From Megamerina dolium (Eukaryota > Arthropoda > Insecta > Diptera > Megamerinidae), in contig OY978528.1 in assembly GCA_963854835.1 (NCBI GenBank), positions 53,726,508 through 53,790,507 of the forward strand: a stretch of DNA of 64,000 bases. The letters run 5' to 3'. The translations under genes and the position numbers were made by a program. The notes under the pieces are model-generated. The model had not been told where the DNA came from, searched no databases, and worked only from the letters and a program-made list of their open reading frames with translations. Shown in pieces: positions 63,527-64,000 of this stretch (its first letter is position 1; every line of letters begins with the position of its first letter).

Positions 63527-64000
63527 TGTGTGTTATTTTCCCCCTTACAATGTACTTTATATATTAAAAATTGTTGCAACATCTTGTGCTGCATCCATTG
63601 CAATCGTGAAATATAATCGAAGCATTTAACGATTTAATAACTTTATTAAAACGATGTGATATCAACAAGAAACTTACAGTATGCCACATCTGAAAATGTA
63701 TACGCATTAATATGTATTACGATGTTGGCTGTTGTTCAGAAAATTGACATGCGTTCGAAAGAAACACATTTTTTATGAAAAGTAGTGTGACTATTGTCCA
63801 ATAATGCCCATTATCGAACATGGTCATTCATAAGTAAATATAATCTTATGTTGCGAGCTTCAATTCCATTGCTATGTATTATTATTTTTTTTAAAGTTAC
63901 AAAACTGTACATTAAGAAAACATTCTTTTACAGTACATCACATCACAAAAGGTAAGGATAGACGTGAGAGAGTGAGAAGGGATAATTTAAGGATGTTAGA
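63527..64000. other. Unannotated right edge; possible 18-nt exon
   Basis: At 63922-63957 a pyrimidine-rich acceptor 'cattcttttacag' is followed by 18 nt (63934-63951) and a donor 'gtaagg'. It may be a microexon or chance. Otherwise nothing recognised. Confidence 0.25.

Overview
The window reads as AT-rich non-coding DNA from a higher dipteran, most likely a tephritid-type fruit fly. The signs are the many 'catatgtatgtaca'-like stretches, the CAA/GTT and GCA microsatellites, an RTE-type non-LTR retrotransposon of the kind common in tephritids, and several mariner lineages typical of flies. I see no bacterial-style genes, operons, rRNA, tRNA or CRISPR array. Apart from one candidate spliced exon on the minus strand (39701-39791), every recognisable coding stretch belongs to a transposable element. 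The window is probably intergenic or lies inside very long introns.

Layout. 0-8 kb: a small TIR element (87-324), a Tc1/mariner-like transposase scrap, a TTAA-flanked palindrome, an internally deleted mariner with intact ends (1948-2538), a TTAA-flanked MITE (6573-6755), and a SINE fragment next to a 5'-truncated RTE copy (7147-7965). 11.7-12.3 kb: a second RTE fragment, reversed. 14.9-16.2 kb: a striking 1.3 kb array of GATTAC/GTAATC palindromes, with a relative at 49.8-50.2 kb. 18.9-19.9 kb: a short TIR element (related sequence at 46.3 kb) and a diverged direct-repeat block. 24.2-25.6 kb: a degenerate RNase H-containing LINE interrupted by a complete 368-bp tRNA-derived SINE with a perfect 16-bp target duplication. 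26.7-27.2 kb: a MITE with about 32-bp TIRs. 30.3-31.95 kb: another RNase H LINE relic. 33.9 and 55.96 kb: long (AT)n tracts. 36.2-36.5 kb: a chimera of SINE body and RTE tail. 38.2 kb: a perfect 73-bp tandem duplication. 41.1-41.9 kb: a D37D-type mariner relic. 42.0-43.1 kb: imperfect repeats broken by a short LINE insertion with an 11-bp TSD. 44.4-45.7 kb: a LINE relic. 48.8-49.3 kb: another mariner relic. 51.0-53.65 kb: a young 5'-truncated R1/LOA-like LINE with an uninterrupted ORF, poly(A) and a perfect 14-bp TSD. 56.2-57.5 kb: a dead mariner nested in an older dispersed repeat. 58.6-61.7 kb: a near full-length RTE element with a 14-bp TSD that has lost its catalytic YADD box. 63.1-63.5 kb: a MITE with about 138-bp inverted arms.

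How the parts relate. The LINEs supply the reverse transcription that the SINE would need, and the nested insertions give relative ages: older RNase H LINEs carry a younger SINE, an old repeat carries a mariner, and the R1/LOA-like insertion at 51 kb looks youngest. None of the elements seen here looks autonomous. Clade assignments rest on remembered family features, not on database searches.
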